Shown here in pieces: positions 21,793 to 31,500 of a DNA stretch of 64,000 nt (positions are counted from its first letter, which is position 1; each line of letters starts with the position of its first letter). The stretch spans positions 310,001 to 374,000 of the forward strand of contig NC_016751.1 in NCBI RefSeq assembly GCF_000255135.1. The letters are read 5' to 3'. The notes beneath the pieces are model-generated. The model searched no databases, was not told the DNA's origin, and saw only the letters and a list, made by a program, of their open reading frames with translations. A program made the translations under genes and the position numbers. Origin of the DNA: Marinitoga piezophila KA3 (GTDB lineage: Bacteria > Thermotogota > Thermotogae > Petrotogales > Petrotogaceae).

Positions 21793-24700
21793 ATGTTAAA
21801 TAATACAGCGAACCTTGCGATAATATTAAGTGCAATAGATAAAGCAAGTCCTCAAATAAACAATGTAGCTAAGGGATTTGAAAGAATTAAACAAACTGCA
21901 GAACAAGCAAAAAAAGCAGCTACTATTGCATTAAGCGCAATTTCTGCTGCTGCAGGTGGAGCGACAAAAACTTTTATAGAATTGGAAAGAAAAATATCTA
22001 ATGTAAGAACGATGTCAAAGATGACATTTAAAGAAATGGAAAGGGGATTATTAAATCTATCTTCTAAATACGGAAAATCTGCAACTGATCTTGCTGATGC
22101 ATTATATGATATTGTATCTGCCGGATATGATGGTGCAGAAGCTATGCAAATATTGGAGAGCTCAATAAAAGGTGCAGTCGTTGGTGTCTCTGATATTCCT
22201 ACTGCAGTCAGTGCGACATTGACTGTATTGCGTTCTTATGGTGATGAAATAAAGAATGCAGATGAAGTTCAAAAATTAATGTTTGCAGGTGTTCAAAAAG
22301 GTAGATTAACCATGCAGGATTTAGCTTCGAATATTGGTGAAGTTTTGCCTATTGCTAAAAGTTTTGGAGATAGCTTCAAAAATGCATTACTTACTTTAAG
22401 TTTTGGAACACAGGTATTTGGTGGTCAGGCAGATCAAACTGCTAATAGGTTGCAAAACTTATATCAAGATTTACAACAAAAATCAGATGCCTTTGAAAAG
22501 CTTGGAATTAAAATTTATGATGCTCAAGGAAAATTTTTGGGATTGAATAAAGTAATGGAACAATTATATAAATTGACTGCTGGAAAATCAACGTCAGAAA
22601 CGAATGCAATTTTAAATTCTCTTGGTGTTTCTGATACAGCACAGGAAATGATTTTAGCAATAATAAATAATTTTGAAGATTATAAAGCAACGTTGGAAGA
22701 TGTTGGTAATGTGGATTTTGAATCAAAACTTGACGAGCAATTAAATACATTATCAGCTTCATGGGATAAACTTAAAGAAAGTACAATAAATGTTGCTAGA
22801 ATATTCGGAAGTTCATTGGCCAAAAATATAAAGAATATAATTGATAAAACTCAAAAAATAGTTTCTGGTATTGGAGAATGGATTTCTAAAAACAAAGAAT
22901 TTGTTGCATCTTACACTTCTACAATCGTAAAAATTTTATCTGCTACTATAGGATTATTAATGATTCCAAAAATAATAGCATTAATAATGAGTCCTATAAC
23001 ATGGCTATTAGTTGGAGTTGCATTATTAGCTGGAGCATGGACATTAAATTGGGATGGAATAAGAGATAAAACAAAAGAAGTGTGGGGAAAAATAGAACCT
23101 ATTTTCAACGCTATGAAAAAATGGTTTAATGAAAATCAAAATAAAGTTGTGCAATGGACATGGAATATTCTTGGAAATGCTTGGGATTGGATGAAAAACA
23201 ACTGGGAAAAAATAGAGCCATATATAAAAAATGCTTTTGATTTAATAATAAAAGCAGGAGAACAACTTATTAAATGGACTTTTGATATTTTAGGTTCTGG
23301 GTGGAATTGGTTAATAAATAATTGGGATACAATAAGCGAATATATAAAAAAAGCTTTTTCTTGGTTATGGAATAAAGGAGAACAATTTCTAAAATGGAGT
23401 TTTGAAATAACCGGAAAAGCGTGGGAGTGGTTAAAAAATACATGGAAAGAGATAGAACCTTATATTCAAAACGCTTTTAAATATTTGTGGAATAAAGGAA
23501 ATCAATTTATAGAATGGGGATTAAAAACAAGTGGAGATGCTTGGGATTACATAAAAAACAATTCTCTAAAAGATATAATAGATGATTTAAAAAACAGTTT
23601 AAATGAAAATATTGGAACACTAAAAATGAATATGAGTGACGAAACAAAGGGTATTTTAAATAGTATAACTGTCTTAAGCAAAGGCGTATGGGCAACCTTA
23701 AAATGGGATTTAAATACATTTCTTGATACGTATAACTTAACAATTGTTCCAATTATTAATGGGTTAAAAGAAGTGATTGTATATGTAAAATGGCAAGAAG
23801 CTACAGATAACCAACAAACAATTAACTCTATAATAACAGGTCTTTCTACAAGTTTAGGTGCAAAGTATTTATTAAAACAAGGTTGGGTATTAAGTATAGC
23901 TGTTGGATTTACAGTTGGAGCAATGAACTTTCTATCTTCTGGTGTCAGAAAAGATATGCAAAATTTACAAAAAATTTTACAAGGTGAAATGTCGATAAAA
24001 GATATAGCAGACAAAACAGGTAGAGAATATACACAACATCTTATTGATATTCTGATGAATGAACCAAATTCAATACGGGGTGGAATTCTTAAAAATATGT
24101 TGGATTTATCAAAAGAAGAACCTTCATTAATAAATGATTTTAGAATGTTGGGACTTTCAGTCGGTTTTGCTTTTGCTGATGCATTTAGCACTACCGTTAA
24201 GGAAATTATAAATAATTTATTTGGTTGGATAACCAAGAAGACAGAAAAATATACACCTTCAATTAAAGAAAAAGCAACATTTGTTGCTGATAGAACAGCT
24301 ATTCATTTATCAGATACTGAACAACCTTTTATGTCTGTTGGTCATATTCCAAAATTCGCCACAGGAGCTATACTTGACAGAAACGGTTTTGTATATGGTC
24401 CTGGCACAGAAACAAGTGACAGTATCTTAGCAAGAATAAGTAAAGGTGAAGCTATAATTAATGCAAAAAGTGCAAGAAAATATCGAGATTTACTTATAGC
24501 AATAAATAACGATACGTTAAAACTTCCAGGATTTGCAGAAGGTTATGTGGAACAGAATTTAAGTTATTTATCAAAATTCAAAGATATTTTACCTAAACAA
24601 TTAAAAGTTATTTTAGAAACAACAGCAAAACACTCTGAAGATACTGAAGGATATGAAAAACTTGTAGATTCAATAGTAAGTTTGATTAAAATGAATAAAG

Positions 24701-25872
24701 ATATGGACAAACAAATTGGTAAATTAGAAGATACACTTAAAAAACAAATAAATGCATTAAATGAAAATACAAATACAACTAAAAATAACAACAAAAATAA
24801 CTTAGGAATGGGAAATTTAAGAGAAATAGCAGAAGAAAACCTTAATCCTTTTAGAGAATTAATTGGCAAAATAATACTTAAATTAAATGATAACAAAGAA
24901 ATAAAAACATACTACAATTTTCAAAAAGATCAATTAGGAAGTTTAGGAAAGATTTTTTCAGGTGGATTTGATATATTAACAGGAAGCATAAGAAATGTGG
25001 GAACTTTAGTTGCTGATGGAATTATGAAAACATCATGGGCACAAAATATATCAAATTGGATTAAAAGTAATGCCAAATCAGCTGGAAACGCTATTAGCGG
25101 AGGCCTTTCAAGTTTTGGAAATGCAATGGGAGAATTAGGATCACAAATAAGTTTAGATCCGATTTATGGTCCAATATTAGACGGTTTAAAAAACGTTTTT
25201 GGTGGTATAACAGGATTACTCGGAGATATATTTGGACCAGTTATTCAAGCAATTATGAGTCTTAGCAATGTAGTAGCTATTTTAAATCCAATAACAACTA
25301 TTGTAGAAAGTTTAATGACAGTAGTAGGACCCTTAATAAATAGTGCTTTACAACCATTCGTGAATATACTAAAAGCACTTGGACAAATGTTAGGAACATT
25401 ATTAATACCGTTACTCGATCCATTATTCGCTGGATTACAAGCAATTGGAGCAGTTTTAACTTGGATTTATAACTCAGTTATTGTTCCATTAGGAAGAGGA
25501 TTTTATATAATATTTGGGATGATTGGAAGTGCTTTTAATTTGTTGTACAATATTGTTTCAGATGTAGTTAAAGGATTAACCTTTGGAGTTGTAGACATAG
25601 GAAAAAGAGCTGTAAAAAGTTTTGGTCAAATTGTAAGAGAAGCTAATGAAAAAGTTTCAGAAATTGATATGAACGTTGAACAAAATGTAGAAAATTCCTA
25701 TCAAAGTCAATATACAAGTACAGTGCAACGTTCGGGTCCAGAAATTATAAATAATACAATTATTGTTAATGCAAATGACAGTTTTATATTTGATTCAGAA
25801 ACAGCATTTAAAGATTGGTTAGCTAAAACAGTACAAGATTTGTTTGATAGTGGAACTTTGAAATTTGCATAA
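21793..25872 (+). CDS. Tape measure protein
   Basis: A 1359-residue protein. The N-terminal part (about residues 50-170) matches the TIGR01760-type tape measure domain (ERKISNVRTMSKMTFKEME; SAGYDGAEAMQILESS). Hydrophobic segments lie near residues 375-415. Four tryptophan-rich 40-residue repeats cover about residues 432-590. The C-terminal third is hydrophobic and glycine-rich. At roughly 0.15 nm per residue the tail would be about 200 nm. It sets tail length and may help DNA cross the envelope. GGTGGTGAC precedes the ATG. Confidence 0.92.
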   Translation: MLNNTANLAIILSAIDKASPQINNVAKGFERIKQTAEQAKKAATIALSAISAAAGGATKTFIELERKISNVRTMSKMTFKEMERGLLNLSSKYGKSATDLADALYDIVSAGYDGAEAMQILESSIKGAVVGVSDIPTAVSATLTVLRSYGDEIKNADEVQKLMFAGVQKGRLTMQDLASNIGEVLPIAKSFGDSFKNALLTLSFGTQVFGGQADQTANRLQNLYQDLQQKSDAFEKLGIKIYDAQGKFLGLNKVMEQLYKLTAGKSTSETNAILNSLGVSDTAQEMILAIINNFEDYKATLEDVGNVDFESKLDEQLNTLSASWDKLKESTINVARIFGSSLAKNIKNIIDKTQKIVSGIGEWISKNKEFVASYTSTIVKILSATIGLLMIPKIIALIMSPITWLLVGVALLAGAWTLNWDGIRDKTKEVWGKIEPIFNAMKKWFNENQNKVVQWTWNILGNAWDWMKNNWEKIEPYIKNAFDLIIKAGEQLIKWTFDILGSGWNWLINNWDTISEYIKKAFSWLWNKGEQFLKWSFEITGKAWEWLKNTWKEIEPYIQNAFKYLWNKGNQFIEWGLKTSGDAWDYIKNNSLKDIIDDLKNSLNENIGTLKMNMSDETKGILNSITVLSKGVWATLKWDLNTFLDTYNLTIVPIINGLKEVIVYVKWQEATDNQQTINSIITGLSTSLGAKYLLKQGWVLSIAVGFTVGAMNFLSSGVRKDMQNLQKILQGEMSIKDIADKTGREYTQHLIDILMNEPNSIRGGILKNMLDLSKEEPSLINDFRMLGLSVGFAFADAFSTTVKEIINNLFGWITKKTEKYTPSIKEKATFVADRTAIHLSDTEQPFMSVGHIPKFATGAILDRNGFVYGPGTETSDSILARISKGEAIINAKSARKYRDLLIAINNDTLKLPGFAEGYVEQNLSYLSKFKDILPKQLKVILETTAKHSEDTEGYEKLVDSIVSLIKMNKDMDKQIGKLEDTLKKQINALNENTNTTKNNNKNNLGMGNLREIAEENLNPFRELIGKIILKLNDNKEIKTYYNFQKDQLGSLGKIFSGGFDILTGSIRNVGTLVADGIMKTSWAQNISNWIKSNAKSAGNAISGGLSSFGNAMGELGSQISLDPIYGPILDGLKNVFGGITGLLGDIFGPVIQAIMSLSNVVAILNPITTIVESLMTVVGPLINSALQPFVNILKALGQMLGTLLIPLLDPLFAGLQAIGAVLTWIYNSVIVPLGRGFYIIFGMIGSAFNLLYNIVSDVVKGLTFGVVDIGKRAVKSFGQIVREANEKVSEIDMNVEQNVENSYQSQYTSTVQRSGPEIINNTIIVNANDSFIFDSETAFKDWLAKTVQDLFDSGTLKFA
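23086..23565 (+). repeat. Four 40-residue tryptophan-rich repeats in the tape measure gene
   Basis: Each unit follows the pattern K-I-E-P-Y-I-x-N-A-F, then a segment with N-K-G-x-Q-x-I-x-W, and ends W-x-W-x-x-N-x-W. The units begin near 23086, 23206, 23326 and 23446, a 120-bp period. The DNA copies have diverged, so the repeat is old and is kept at protein level. Confidence 0.75.
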
Positions 25873-25873
25873 A

Positions 25874-25917
25874 AAAATCCCCTCTTTTGAGGTATAATTA
25901 TCTCAAGGGGGGATTTT
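25874..25917 (+). promoter_or_regulatory. Hairpin with internal -10 element; can mask the ribosome site of the HEPN-like gene
   Basis: AAAATCCCC (25874-25882) pairs with GGGGATTTT (25909-25917), with a nested TTGAG/CTCAA (25887-25891, 25902-25906). A consensus TATAAT (25893-25898) lies in the loop region, with no good -35. The ribosome site GGGGGG (25907-25912) is in the 3' arm. Read-through RNA from the tail genes would hide this site. RNA started at the internal promoter, near 25905, would lack the 5' arm and leave it free. Confidence 0.65.
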
Positions 25918-26532
25918 ATGGAAGAATTGTATATTAATAATGAAGGTATTTCTTTTCTAATTTATAGTAACTTTGAATTAACGAATCTTATTTCAACACT
26001 AGTTACTCAGTATAATCAAGCTGCTTATTCATTGGAAATGTATTGGCTTGTAAAAGAAAAAATTAATGAACCTGAATATTATTATTTATTTCAATATTCT
26101 ATACCTTTTTATTATGCAGAGAATTATTTTATTAAATTAGACATGTGCGTGAAAATAGTAAGCGAAATGAAAAAGTATACTAACAAAAAAAAGAATATAA
26201 AACTTTTTTTTAAGAGAATTAATAAAATCTTTCCTAATTTAAGATATGTTAGAAATTCTATTGCACATTTTGAAGATAGAATACAAAACAAAGGCCCAAA
26301 TAATCAAAAAGCAATAAATGATGATACTAATGTAATAATAGGTAATATAATTGATGGCAAATATCAAACAGAAATATATGTGGAAAAACCCATTGAATAT
26401 AAAACGAATCATAAAAAGAAAGTAATATATGAAAAGAAAAGAATTACAATTGATTTAGCTAAAATAAAATTGTTGGAATTTAAAAAATTACTATTAAATT
26501 TATTAATAGATTTAGCAAAAAAAGAGCCTTAA
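25918..26532 (+). CDS. HEPN-like protein, accessory gene inside the tail operon
   Basis: A 204-residue mostly helical protein with RNSIAH at residues 112-117, which fits the R-x4-H signature of HEPN domains (N follows the R, as in active RNases). It lies between the tape measure gene and the distal tail genes, framed by its own hairpin/promoter element and a terminator. That is how a moron, an accessory gene not needed for particle assembly, is usually arranged. Many HEPN proteins are RNases in abortive infection or toxin systems. No antitoxin partner is visible beside it. The C-terminal 60 residues are basic and not recognised. Structural or enzymatic role is unproven. Confidence 0.6.
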   Translation: MEELYINNEGISFLIYSNFELTNLISTLVTQYNQAAYSLEMYWLVKEKINEPEYYYLFQYSIPFYYAENYFIKLDMCVKIVSEMKKYTNKKKNIKLFFKRINKIFPNLRYVRNSIAHFEDRIQNKGPNNQKAINDDTNVIIGNIIDGKYQTEIYVEKPIEYKTNHKKKVIYEKKRITIDLAKIKLLEFKKLLLNLLIDLAKKEP

Positions 26533-26545
26533 TTGGCTCTTTTTT
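26522..26545 (+). terminator. Terminator after the HEPN-like gene
   Basis: AAGAGCC (26522-26528) and GGCTCTT (26535-26541) with loop TTAATT, followed by a T-run. The stop codon lies in the loop. The stem closely resembles the one after the toxin-antitoxin unit (11399-11422). Confidence 0.85.
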
Positions 26546-26566
26546 ATTTTATACGGAGGTGAAATA

Positions 26567-26905
26567 ATGGTTAGAAGTTCAGTAAAACCTTCTGAAATTC
26601 AAATAATTAGCGTTACTGATGATATTAGAAAATCAAAAACAAGAGTGAAATATGCTTTCAATTACAATATTCAAGAAGTTCGGGAAGAAATGCCAATAAT
26701 TGATGAACAAGGGAATGAAGTAATGCAAACTCAAACAATGTATGAATATGAACAATTTGTTTTTGAAAGTGAATTTGATTTGTTCATGAAAAATGTTATT
26801 CCAGAAGTTTTAAAAACAATGTATGCAGCTAAAAAAGATGAAATAATGCAAAACCTCGCCTTAGCTAATACTAAAATACCAAAAGAAATAAACATTGGAG
26901 AGTGA
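26567..26905 (+). CDS. Unrecognised distal-tail-region protein (112 aa)
   Basis: A 112-residue protein with a strong GGAGGTGAAATA before the ATG. It has a beta-rich start (RVKYAFNYNIQEVREEMPI) and a helical end (VIPEVLKTMYAAKKDEIMQNLA). It lies at the position of small baseplate/tail proteins. No family recognised. Confidence 0.5.
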   Translation: MVRSSVKPSEIQIISVTDDIRKSKTRVKYAFNYNIQEVREEMPIIDEQGNEVMQTQTMYEYEQFVFESEFDLFMKNVIPEVLKTMYAAKKDEIMQNLALANTKIPKEINIGE

Positions 26906-26911
26906 TAAATC

Positions 26912-28042
26912 ATGGCTTTGATAAAAACACCTTACAACCTCATTTATAACGATGATGGCAGTCTTTGTGTAACACTCAGAGATGACGATATTCCCTTTGA
27001 AGGTGTAAAAAGTTTTGCAGTGGAAGAAGGTACGGAGAATTTATTAACATATTATGATGGAGTTAATGATTCTGAATTTATATGGGAAGCTAGTGAAGGT
27101 GTTTATTATTTTGTAGGTTTTTCTTTTAAAAATCTGGATATTTTAAATACTGATAATACTGGTAATAATTCGCATGAACTCGCACTATCATATGAATATA
27201 AAATTGATCCTGGAACATCAGGCTATATTTACTCAGAATTTTATATTAAATGGTCTGATGGCTCTTATAACTATGGAAGTGGTATATACGGAACAATAAA
27301 AGATGGTAATTGGCATAGAAGTTCAGGAGTTAAAGAATTTCCTGTTAAACCAAATTTATCAATAACAGTTTATACCTGGAGATTTTATTTTTATCCTTCA
27401 GGTTCGACAGGAAAAGTCTATTTAAGACATGTTCAAGCAGAAGATAAAAGCTTTACAACATCGTTTGTGAATGGAACAAGAACAGCTGGGTTACTAGAAA
27501 TTCCTATAAACTTTGGTAATAGTTTTGTTATAAGCTTTTGGCACAAAACAATATATGGCTATTCACAAGATAAAACTATCTTAGGATTACAAGGTAATAG
27601 AGAAGACGGCGGAATAGATAAAGTTATAAACATTTTTCATGGTTGGAACACAGATATGAGAGTTGGAACATCAGAAAATAGATCAAAATATACTATAGGT
27701 ATTTTTTCATATACAGATGAAGATTGGATTTTTTATACTATAATATATGATTTAAATAGTGATTTATTTAAAATTTATAAATATAATAAAAAAACAGGTG
27801 AATTTGATATCGATGATTTAAGTTCTTTTTTAGCAAGCGATAATGAATTACGCTTTTTAAATTTTAATAAAATTAGGATTGGAAGTTGTTTTTACCCAGA
27901 AACGCGAATTTCAGGAAATGGAAAAATTAGCAACCTTCTTATCGCAGCATACGATCCAAACATATGGACAGACGAATTCATTCAAGAACTTTACAACGCT
28001 AAGAAACCATTTGCAATTCCGGCAAAAATGCCTATTGTTTAA
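26912..28042 (+). CDS. LamG/concanavalin-like structural protein of the tail tip
   Basis: A 376-residue beta-rich protein with many aromatic and glycine residues. The second half (about residues 185-350) has the pattern of a LamG/concanavalin-A-like jelly roll: SFVISFWHKTI, DWIFYTIIYDLNSDLFKIY, then IRIGSCFYP. The first half (residues 40-170) looks like a second beta sandwich of carbohydrate-binding type. Such proteins sit on tail tips and bind surface sugars. It lies between tape measure and tail fibre. There is no signal peptide. The exact role is inferred. Confidence 0.6.
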   Translation: MALIKTPYNLIYNDDGSLCVTLRDDDIPFEGVKSFAVEEGTENLLTYYDGVNDSEFIWEASEGVYYFVGFSFKNLDILNTDNTGNNSHELALSYEYKIDPGTSGYIYSEFYIKWSDGSYNYGSGIYGTIKDGNWHRSSGVKEFPVKPNLSITVYTWRFYFYPSGSTGKVYLRHVQAEDKSFTTSFVNGTRTAGLLEIPINFGNSFVISFWHKTIYGYSQDKTILGLQGNREDGGIDKVINIFHGWNTDMRVGTSENRSKYTIGIFSYTDEDWIFYTIIYDLNSDLFKIYKYNKKTGEFDIDDLSSFLASDNELRFLNFNKIRIGSCFYPETRISGNGKISNLLIAAYDPNIWTDEFIQELYNAKKPFAIPAKMPIV

Positions 28043-28130
28043 TACAATTAAATTTGTTAATTTATATGTGACACAATATGATATAATATCTATGCCTTAT
28101 TGGCAAATATATATTAAGGAGGTTTAAATC

Positions 28131-28499
28131 ATGAAGTAGTTTTTTTGGATTTTGATTTAGATTTAGTACCATCTTTTCAAATCACATTTCCTAAGTAAAA
28201 AAATGCCACTTATCGAATTAACCTTAGAAATAAATGATCCTATTGAGGATTAGCTTAATTTTAAAATAAAAAAGGTAGATAATGCTGGTAAGATTTATAA
28301 AATAATTAATGTTATATTTAAAATTGGGAGTGTGATAGGATTCTTTTTTTAGAATTCGTATCTTAAATTAATAACTATAGTAAAAATCATTTCTAACTTT
28401 TTAAAAAAATTGAAAATGATCGAAGTACAAAACTTCAAACCAGAATTAAAAAGAAATACTCTTTGTTATATGCAGAAAAGTCAAAATGGTTTAATCTGA
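28131..28499 (+). pseudogene. Broken gene: 122-codon frame interrupted by five amber codons
   Basis: AAGGAGG at 28117-28123 stands seven bases before an ATG at 28131, but codon 3 is TAG. That frame runs to a TGA at 28497-28499 with five TAG and no TAA or TGA inside. A protein-like stretch in another frame (28137-28196, reading VVFLDFDLDLVPSFQITFPK) joins in spirit to the ATG-frame stretch from 28203 (MPLIELTLEINDPIED). This fits a decayed gene with frameshifts near the T-run and A-run. It has its own terminator and a TATAAT at 28082-28087. The original function is unknown. The surrounding non-coding stretch 28043-28543 holds nothing else. Confidence 0.6.
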
Positions 28500-28500
28500 G

Positions 28501-28534
28501 TAGCGGGCTATTTGAAGCCCGCTAATGTTTTTTT
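28501..28534 (+). terminator. Strong terminator before the tail fibre gene
   Basis: TAGCGGGCT (28501-28509) and AGCCCGCTA (28516-28524), a 9-bp stem with loop ATTTGA, then ATG and a run of seven T. Confidence 0.85.
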
Positions 28535-28552
28535 CTAAGAGAGGTGAAAATA

Positions 28553-31500
28553 ATGTTCGAGCCTTTGAGCATAGATCAAAGTTATTTGCAATATATTAGA
28601 GATCCAACGAGATATAAAAAGATATTATTTTATGCAAAAATAGATGGGCAAAATTGGTATGATTTGAGTAATTATGTTCAAAAAATTACAACAACAAATA
28701 GAATTCAACTTCTTTCCAAACCTGCATTTGATGAAGCAAAAATCACAGTAGCTAACTTAAACAATGAATTCACTCCAACGCAATATAATGATACTTTCGA
28801 TCCTGTAAATGGAAAGATAAATGGAACTGTTAATGATAATTATTTAAATAAAATATGGGAAGTTAAAATTCTTGTTAGAGTTGATAATGGAACATCTCAT
28901 ATTGATGTTCCTATTTTTTATGGCTGGAAATTACAACAAGGAATAGCAGAAAAACACAAAAAAGCAGAAATAGCAATAAAAGATTTATTATGGATAACTT
29001 CTCAAAAGAAATTAGAATATCCGTTATTATACACCGCAATGAAACCAAATGAAATAATAGCAGACTTATTAACAAGAGCAGGAATAGATAGCAGTTATCA
29101 CGATTTTCAATCATTAACAACGACATTTGATGTATTTATTGCAGGGCAAGATAAAACTTATTGGCAGGTTATTCAAGAAATAGTGAATGCAACACAGGGA
29201 AGATTATCAGTAAGTCCGGAAGGGAAAGTAAAGTATAGAACTCGAATTGAAAACTTTACCGAACCAGCTACAGCCCTAAATATTGATGAAAATAATTTTG
29301 CAAATTATGAATTAACTAAAGATAAAAAATATAATAGAATTGTTGTTGAGAGTGAAGGGTATGAAATTGGAGCTACAAACACAGAATTACTTATAGATAC
29401 GAAACTCCAGGGAGATAATGCAATAATTTCAGCTGGAAAACAGGCTACATTTGAACTCGAATACACAAGTGACTATGGAAAAGATTTTGATACATATGTA
29501 ACTTTAACAGTATATGAAGGAGATACTATAGTTGAAGATAAAGGAAGTTTTCAGCAAGGAGATGACAACGGATTAATAAGGGTTGATGAATTAACAGCAT
29601 ATCCGGAAAAACTAGTTTTAAAAATTACAAATCTTTCAAGTAGTGTTGATTATAGAATTGATTATGTTGGATTTAAAGGAAGACCTATAAAGAAAATAAG
29701 TTTAGACAATGTTGTGCTTCCAAATACAACTAATGAACCTGATTCAGAATTAAAAATCAAATCTTATTATTCAAATCAAAGTATGCTTTCAAATATTGCC
29801 GATGTTGCGCAAAGTAATTCAGAAAAAGAAATACACTTTAATCTTAGAATGAATGAATTTTATCCAGATATTTACGCTGGAAATTTGATAGATGTTTCTC
29901 TTGCGCCAAAAGGAATAGCAAATGGTATATTCATTATCAACAAAGTTAATCATAAACTTACTCCATCAAAGTTTGAAACAGTAATCGATATAACAGAATG
30001 GAAAAATATAGCTTTTGATATTAATAATAAAATAATAACCAAATCTATAAAGTCGGATGCAGTAGTAAAACCTCCTGAACAAACACAAATCGAAGAAATA
30101 CAAGGGCAAGTACAAGCACTTCAAACACAAACTGATGAGGTTGATAATAGAACAAGCTATTTAGACGGAAAAGCTCCTGCAACTCCATTAAATCTATCAT
30201 TAACAACAATAAACGAGAACGGATTAAGTTTTATAAAAGCATCCTGGGATGCAAACACAGAAAGTGATTTAATAGGTTATGAATTTGCATGGGGATATGA
30301 TGGAATTCATTGGGATAACCAAATTATTTCGGATACTCTAATAAAAATCGAAGTAACTGGAAATAAAACAATATATGCAAAAGTTCGAGCTTTAGATGCA
30401 GAGGGGAAGAAATCAAACTGGAGTTCAGTAAAAAATATAACAAGTGCAAAAGATGAAACTCCTCCTGCAGTTCCAACAGGATTAACTGCCACAGGATTAT
30501 TTCAAAAAATACAGGTTTCATGGAATGCAAACTCAGAAGAAGATTTCAAAGAATATGAATTACAAGTAGCAACTGATAGCGAATTTACACAAAACGTAAT
30601 AACAATAAAAGTTTCAGCAACACAATTCACATATGCGGGAAATACAAATACAACATATTATTTCAGAATCAGAGCTATCGATGAAAGTGGCAATATAAGT
30701 AATTGGAGCGCAAGTGTTTCAGCAACAACCGCAAAAGTTTATGATGAAGATTTAGAAAGTCAGCGTTTAAATGATGCAGAAGCTAATATAGCACAAAATC
30801 AAGCCGATATAAATACTCTAAATAATACAACAATACCGAACTTACAAACTGATATAACAAATAATCAGAACGAAATAGATAATTTAAATAATAATGTAAT
30901 ACCTGATTTAAATGATAAATTGAGTTATAAAGCATTAGCTTTACCAGCAGGAGCTATAGCTTATTGGACTAATTCTTTACTTGACGAAATTAATAATCTA
31001 AAACCTGTGGGATATGATTATGTTAATCTTGACAGCATAATACAGGTAGTAGAAGATAATATCCCAAATGGAACAATAACAGAAACCAAAATTGCAGATG
31101 ATTCTATATCCACACCCAAATTAAAAGCTAATTCCATATCTTCAGATAAAATAATTGCAGGAGCAATTACTACAGAAAAGATAGCAACAGGTGCAGTAAC
31201 TGCAAATGAGATAGCCGCTAATTCAATATCAGCGATCCATATTCAAACAGACGCAATTACTTCGGATAAAATAAGTGCTGGAGCTATAACTGCAGATAAA
31301 ATTGCAAGTAATGCAATAACAACTGATAAACTAGATGCAAACGCAGTTACAACTGATAAAATAGCAGCAAATGCAATTACTGCTAATGAAATAGCAACGG
31401 GAGCAATAACAACAGAAAAAATTTCAGCAGGAGCAGTGACAGCAAATGAAATAGCAACAGGTGCGATAACAGCGGATAAAATCGCAGCTAGTGCAATTAC

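Noticed and set aside
23547-24236. 229-codon minus-strand frame opposite the tape measure gene
   Set aside because: Shadow frame in an AT-rich gene; no start context and no protein-like motif.
28131-28499. Genome-wide amber recoding in the phage
   Set aside because: Several other phage genes end in TAG at sensible positions next to terminators or downstream genes, so TAG works as a stop here.
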